A DNA stretch of 64,000 bases, from contig JAYKYS010000015.1 of the NCBI GenBank assembly GCA_036924285.1, positions 7,998,001 to 8,062,000 of the forward strand, written 5' to 3'. This document shows positions 58,701-64,000 of this stretch, piece after piece (within the stretch, counting starts at the first letter, position 1; the number at the start of each line of letters is the position of its first letter). Source of the stretch: Asterella californica. Lineage: Eukaryota; Streptophyta; Marchantiopsida; Marchantiales; Aytoniaceae. The notes beneath the pieces are model-generated. The model searched no databases and was not told the origin of the DNA. It was given only the letters and a program-made list of their open reading frames with translations. The translations under genes were made by a program, and so were the position numbers.

Positions 58701-61461
58701 AACGCCTCTACTGATCTGCGACGAAACGCATCTAACGCATCAGCATACCTTCCTTTTCCTGGACACACTCCCCAGTCTTCAGAATAGATAAACTGCGACA
58801 ATCAAGAATCTGATTAGATCGTGGCATATGTAGCTGACACTTTAGGCGCAAAATCAGATGCACGATGGGCGCTTACACTGGTCGATGTACATCGAACACA
58901 CAACTCACCTGTACATTCTTTATGTATGTCCGGCTCCAAAGGGGCTCAAACACTAGGTTGGAGAAGCGGAGAACCGTTAAATTCTCTATAAGGTCCTTTC
59001 CCAGAAGGTGGTCAATTCTGCAGAGCGCACATGAATTTGTAGAACCTATGAGACAACTACAGCGTTGATCATAATCGATTACTTTGCCCGCCAATACTGG
59101 CAACTAATACTCACGCGGAGCACTAGGGGATCTCACTGCCTCGAGTTCTGCGCAGATCTGTAGTAACTGCTAGATGTGCTGCTCTCTGTACGCTCCAATC
59201 GCAGAGAGTCCACTTGCCAATTACAGACAAAACGAAAAACTCACACAAACTGCAGGCTAGTACTCACAGATAGCCAAACCGGAGTCAGGGAAAGTACAAG
59301 CCGAGAAGAAATGGAGATAACACAGGTGACCAGACACAAGAGCAGGGCGACTTCCGATACTTGATAGCTGCAAAGTATCTTCTACCTAAAAATCTGGTCT
59401 TCACTGAACCCAGCCTTGTACAGCCCATTCGTTATCCTGGCCGAGGATTCAGCGTCATTGCCAAAAGGTTTCTCCACGATCAGGCGCGTCCAGCCAGTTT
59501 TACTTTTCGCATTTGCCCCCAAACAGCATGCAACCTCCAAAAGGCACTCGCTGGGGACACTGAGGTAAAATACTCGATTAGCAGGCCCACCGCCCTGTTC
59601 AGGAATAATAATTTGCAACAAAGTTTCATCCGATCAGACACGGGTAACTAACTTCCAACAACAAAGGTGGTACACAGACTGGATTGACGGCTTCATGAGT
59701 TCTTCCCTCTGCTCCTAATATATCCTTGGCAAAAGAATTTTGAGTGCAAGGATTATCAAGTAACTGACGTAAAGGAGTGAATAATCGTGGTCGATAAGGT
59801 GACTAACCAGCGCTTGCAAAACCAAATATTTGTCCAAAGTAAAAATCTCTAGTGGAACTTACCTCAAACTCGAGCATTCTACTGTCCAGCGTTTGCATAT
59901 GTTCACAGGTGCTATAAACGCCTGATTGATAGAATACTCTTTTTAGAAAAGCCTGTGTCTTCTCAGCGCACTCCTCCCTATGATGACCGACCAGACACTG
60001 AAGGGTTATAAACTGCTAGGACAGGTCCGAAACCTACTTCTTTTCCGCCTCTAACCCCAGAGAAAGTATTTCCCAGTCTCATCGGTACAATCACAGGCCC
60101 AACTCCAGAGATATGCGCTCGCTCTTAGTGATGATGAATTCAAGGTTTCCCTTTCAGTTTTAAAGCGCGACGAATCTACAAAGGCTAGAAAATGTCTCAT
60201 TTGGTAACTTACGCATGATCAATCCTGCACGTCAACTTTCCGCTGATAGAGATTCGCAAGTCTTCATCTGTCAAAGGACTTCTTGAATAACCAAATATTG
60301 CAACATTCTGCACAAAGACCAACTCTATATTGTTTAGAAACTTATGGAACCTATACATCCTTCTTATATTTAAGCTATTAAAGCTAAAGAAACTTGAAAC
60401 AGAAACTTGCACTTATATCCGTCTATACGGTAAGTAGAACGCTTGGCTGGCACTTGAAGAAGACTGAGGTGTACGGATTAAATGGACAATACACTTCCAA
60501 CCAAAAACAAGGTCGTGGAGGAACTCTTTTCGAGCGCATGAGCTACCAAAACACAAAAACCCTAGTAGAGTCCATAAATCAGCCAAAATAGTACCTCGGG
60601 TAGATGGCCACTATAATACAGGGCGAAAAGGGCTGGAAATATTTTACTCGAGGCGAGATCACCGGTGGCACCCAGAACAGCAATGGACAAAAACGGAGCT
60701 GTGTTGGTTTGGATATCGTCAACGTTCGGTCGTGGTGACAAAAGGGGCTCTTCAATAGTAACAGCACAAGCACGCAAATCTCCGCGGGTTGACTCGGTAA
60801 GATAAACATTGCCCAGCAACGATCCTGAAAGTCTTGTGGCTCCCCTCTCAACTGCGCCTGCACCCATGAACCTATCCAGTAATTCTTCTCAACTTTCCAA
60901 AAGAACATAACAACGTATCGCATCAGCGAATTCTACAAATAGACGAATCTTCAAGTCATTATGGGTGGATGTTTGAGTGCGTTCGAGATATCCGTGCCTG
61001 ACAAGCCGATTTCCAATGAATCTCTACTCTTCCCTACGATACCGACAAGTAAAGTTACAGATTCTATAGATTAGGTTGAGGAATACTTTTCCAGTCTGAC
61101 AAAATTGTAGATTTTAAAAGTACACCACGTTTTAAGTAGCTCAGAGGTAGCAGCTGGATCTGCACAAGTGTGAGCTAGTTAGCTCGTTGGTAAGCTTTAT
61201 TCTTTAGATATTACCTCCGTCAACGCTATAAAATGTGTCCGGAGAGTGTTGAGGTTTTCCAAACTGCACTTTGAGGCCCAGCTTCTGCTTCTTCTTCCTC
61301 GGAGTAAACCATGGCCTTTGAAGTTGCTGCTCAATCCAACGCCAAAAATTAACAAAGTTTGGGCAGACATTCTCACTGCAGGCTGAGATACTGTAGATGC
61401 ACCTTTTCCCTGCGCCTTTTCCCTGACGTACAGTGCGCAACGACCTAACAAACACAGGCAT
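55714..61461 (-). CDS. Plastid-type glucose-6-phosphate dehydrogenase, G6PD4 / P0 class
   Basis: Eleven minus-strand exons join in frame: 61461-61215, 60857-60595, 60307-60213, 59977-59863, 59594-59386, 59017-58909, 58792-58749, 58300-58180, 58019-57784, 57661-57461, 55951-55714 (1878 nt, 625 aa), with GT..AG introns. It oxidises glucose 6-phosphate with NADP in the oxidative pentose phosphate pathway. Exon 1 is Arg/Ser-rich and acid-poor, fitting a plastid transit peptide; its ATG at 61461 is less certain than the rest. The dinucleotide motif is [10 protein letters not shown] where active enzymes have GASGDLAKK. CRIDHAEEC keeps the Cys pair, eight residues apart, used for thioredoxin control of P1 enzymes. 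IVEKPFG, the substrate/catalytic block RIDHLLGKD (usually RIDHYLGKE) and FRHVPGNLY follow. The ending GVKWADD and length match Arabidopsis G6PD4, reported as catalytically weak and a partner of G6PD1. Confidence 0.93.
56231..56525. repeat. Tandem repeat in G6PDH intron 10, unit about 147 bp
   Basis: 'aatcttactatccctgcacc' starts at 56231 and again at 56378. Both units continue through 'gtttagtcaagatgaatcgg', 'cagccggttct.gccggccc' and 'catcttgaaca', ending near 'caaacttgcc'. They differ at a few percent of positions. The repeat lies in the longest intron of the gene (about 1.5 kb). Confidence 0.85.
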
Positions 61462-64000
61462 CCACGATAACAAGGCGGATTGACAAAACAAGGAATACAA
61501 TGGCCCAAGCCTGCAAATTAACAGTAAATCTCAAGTGACAATCAGCTGATCTACACTTCCACATAATCTAAGACATGAATACACTTTCTGAAAAGACTGA
61601 TTCTAGGAAACTAGTCAGCTCCCCTCCGCATGAAAAACGGATCAAAATATTAATCACTGAAAGAACATAGATTCGAACAGTGGCTTAAAACAATGGGAAA
61701 GGAAAGAATAATCAAAGGGTACTCTCTGCGTCGTAACATCGATAATCTGGTAAAGAAGGAAAGAGAACACTCATCCGAGGTCCTCACTAGATTCTGCTAC
61801 AAATGAAAATGCAGAAAGGATATTGGAGTTCTCATACGAAAAGCTCGGTTGATCCTAGCACAACAGTTCCCATCTAGTATTCAGGTTCAGTAAATATCCG
61901 GCCTTAAGCTTCTGAGGCTTGCATTTCATGAGCAGATGCTCATTTAGGAATCAAACTTATCATTCGTTAAGAAGAACGACTTGTCTCAAGTCACCTACTT
62001 GAGGTGGATCTGAAGACATGCAGTGTCCACACAATCTGGCTGTCAAATATGAACTGAAAACAATTACCAGAAGATTTTGAGACAATCTGGCTGTCACATA
62101 GACCTTAAAAACATTTACAACAAGATGTTTACTTTTACAGCGAATGATAGTTGCGATCCAGAAGGTCTGAACGCAGCTCTTGTTCAGCGCAGCTCAAACT
62201 TCACAAGGAAGGTTGGAGCATCTTTCGAATTCCAACCAAAAACGTAGAATTCTTGTTGTTGTAAAAGACATGGGAGATGGCACATAGCCTTAATTCCCTC
62301 TCTGATGCTCGCAATTTTCAACTCTTAATGTAAGTATATTATGAAATCCAATGAAATATACTTACGCTTCTTGTAGTTGGCTCTTGAGTATGATGATGAT
62401 AAAACGAAGCTGCAGAACGAACGACAGAAGTAAAAGGATATCTGGTCACATTGCTGCCGACTGCATATGCCATGCTCGTTCAGTGAAACTAATTTCCGAT
62501 CAATCAATCACCTCTCCTCCGGATCCTCTCCTCTCCAGCCGACCAAACCGCACTCCCGCAAACCACAAACGGGCTCTCGATCCTCTGGAACAGAGCATAG
62601 CATTCAAGAAACAGCAGGGGACGAGAGAGGAGGTAGAGTGTCGCGGACGCGGCCGCCAAGTGGGCAGGGGAGTGGCAGAGCAAAGATAAGGCAACAGCGC
62701 TGATCCAGTATATACAAGTGTACTGTGCATCCCGCTTCTGTATAATCCTCGTCAGCAGCGACCCGGAGAGGGAGCTACATAGATTACGTCCAGATGAATG
62801 GCTTGCACCCCGTCGATTCAGCACTCATCATCGGTTTCCAGTTTCCGCGGCGGCGGTTCATTCATCCCCGAACGCCAAGAAGAGTCACGACTCACGAGTG
62901 ACGACGACAGGTACAGGGCCAAACGCAGACGAAACCACAGAACTGGTCCCGTCGACGACGACACAGGAGACAAAAGTACCCCAGGGCCCAAGGTTCAAAC
63001 CGTGGTACCCATTTGGGATCACTGTCAGTCTCATTCAGTTTCCTTCATCACTCTAGTCAGTTGTCGGTCTTTCCAGATAGAGCGAAGAGCAATTGACGAA
63101 TCGTGAGTAGATATGCATTCAAGTGAGTATATGGCTGGAAACACTAGCTCATGTCCAAATATGCAAATTAACACCAAGTCGTTTGCTTCGACGCATAGAA
63201 CATGGGTATGAAAGGAAGGAAAATAATATTTCGTTTGTTTTCTAATTTAGGTCTCGAAGAAAAAAACGCCCCAATTTAAACTCCATGGTTCTCTCTCAAA
63301 TAAAATAAATATGCATGCGGCAGGCATTAACTTCTGGGAACTCTTTATCGTTTGTTGTTATTAGAAAAGACATAAGTGTTAAGTATAAATTCCAAATTAA
63401 CAAAAAGAGTCAACATATCTGTTGTTAAAGGTCAAACTGAATCGTAGATGTAGGAAGATCTAGACATAACCCACAAGAGAAGAGAAGGAGAATGCACTTC
63501 TTATAGTATAAATGAGGGAAGCTACAACAAAAAAGTAGACAATTAACAATAAATTAAATCTTTTGCATATTAGAAAATAGAAGAGGTGAATATATATATA
63601 TATGCAAGAAAGTTAGACTTTTACTAACTGATTGATTAGAAATAAAATACAAAATGTAAAGCTCTCTAATAGATTTAAGTTAAATCTCCACTTGTCAGAA
63701 AAAAAATTTTATTTAAAGTCCGATGTCATAAAATCATGTAAAAGTTTAGTGGAACTTCTATTTCTATGCATATGTGTCCGTCGTATAGTGTAATGCTAAA
63801 TAGGTGATTGTGACGGTGTTTTTTACGTATTTTGCTATACACGTATGTTTCATGCAGAAGATGACGAGACACATGTTAGGATACTTCAGTTCACTCACCT
63901 TTTCATACTTCTATAAGTTATATGGTATGTTAGTCTACTATATAAATAGCTAGCATTGGCATTTCTTGTAACATGTAGTTTAGTTAAGCTACATCAAATA
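61462..64000. other. Upstream region of the G6PDH gene and AT-rich flank
   Basis: The 5' UTR and promoter of the minus-strand G6PDH gene should lie within roughly 61500-62800; a further 5' exon is possible. A GC-rich island at 62500-63020 has open frames on both strands, none with a known motif, and could be the promoter region. From 63200 the DNA is AT-rich; it holds a member of a dispersed repeat (63310-63400) and a half copy of the hairpin module (about 63548-63600). Confidence 0.4.
63310..63400. repeat. Dispersed AT-rich repeat (also at 2410-2500 and 40590-40690)
   Basis: 63310-63400 and 2410-2500 both start 'atgcatgc', share 'tttgttgttat' and 'a.gtgttaagt', and end in 'attaa'. 40590-40690 shares 'ctctgggaact', 'gtttagtgttatt' and 'taagtgttaagt'. 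This is probably one old non-coding repeat family. Confidence 0.5.

Noticed and set aside
62718..63106. Overlapping plus-strand frames upstream of G6PDH
   Set aside because: GC-rich promoter-like DNA with frames on both strands; no domain recognised.
1..64000. CRISPR arrays, bacterial operons or organelle DNA
   Set aside because: No regular spacer-repeat array; the genes have spliceosomal introns, and no plastid or mitochondrial genes were recognised.

Overview
The window looks like nuclear DNA of a land plant, probably a bryophyte such as a moss. The evidence is three split, plant-type host genes with GT..AG introns, an AT-rich background, and many LTR and other transposon relics. There is no organelle, bacterial or viral gene cluster. 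The lineage below 'land plant' is inference.

Host genes: (1) 3916-6838 (+), a six-exon soluble ABC ATPase of the ABCI19/20/21 (CAF16-like) type, with a decayed internal duplication that leaves a ghost copy of exon 4. (2) 29127-30804 (-), a three-exon DUF620 protein. (3) 55714-61461 (-), an eleven-exon plastid-type glucose-6-phosphate dehydrogenase closest to the G6PD4 / P0 class. In all three the chosen splice sites keep one reading frame and give proteins of 293, 449 and 625 aa.

Mobile DNA: (a) 8426-18366 (+), a Ty3/Gypsy-like element whose pol carries a complete-looking C5 cytosine DNA methyltransferase between protease and reverse transcriptase, and a PHD finger after the integrase. It is broken by about a dozen stops, all explicable as C-to-T or G-to-A changes. 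(b) 23640-26510 (+), a decayed non-LTR-type reverse transcriptase relic. (c) 34000-35479 (-) and 37463-39148 (+), two divergently oriented copies of an element encoding a small protein with an HUH nuclease motif and a nearby Tyr-x-x-Lys-Asp motif, without visible helicase: a replitron-like or other rolling-circle-type transposase candidate. In both copies an upstream ORF overlaps the Rep ORF in the same +1 frame. (d) 45315-51729 (+), a degenerate chromovirus (Gypsy) with recognisable LTRs, a chromodomain and a mostly deleted integrase core.

Smaller structures: a repeated module made of two adjacent hairpins (20610, 40849, inverted at 40957 and 42850), a perfect 83-bp tandem duplication at 54420, a 147-bp tandem repeat inside a G6PDH intron, and an antisense 5S-rRNA-like block in the leader of element (a).

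The strongest candidates for a little-described system are the methyltransferase/PHD retrotransposon and the paired HUH elements. The first could in principle write cytosine methylation and read histone marks; the second combines overlapping ORFs with duplicated 3' terminal exons.
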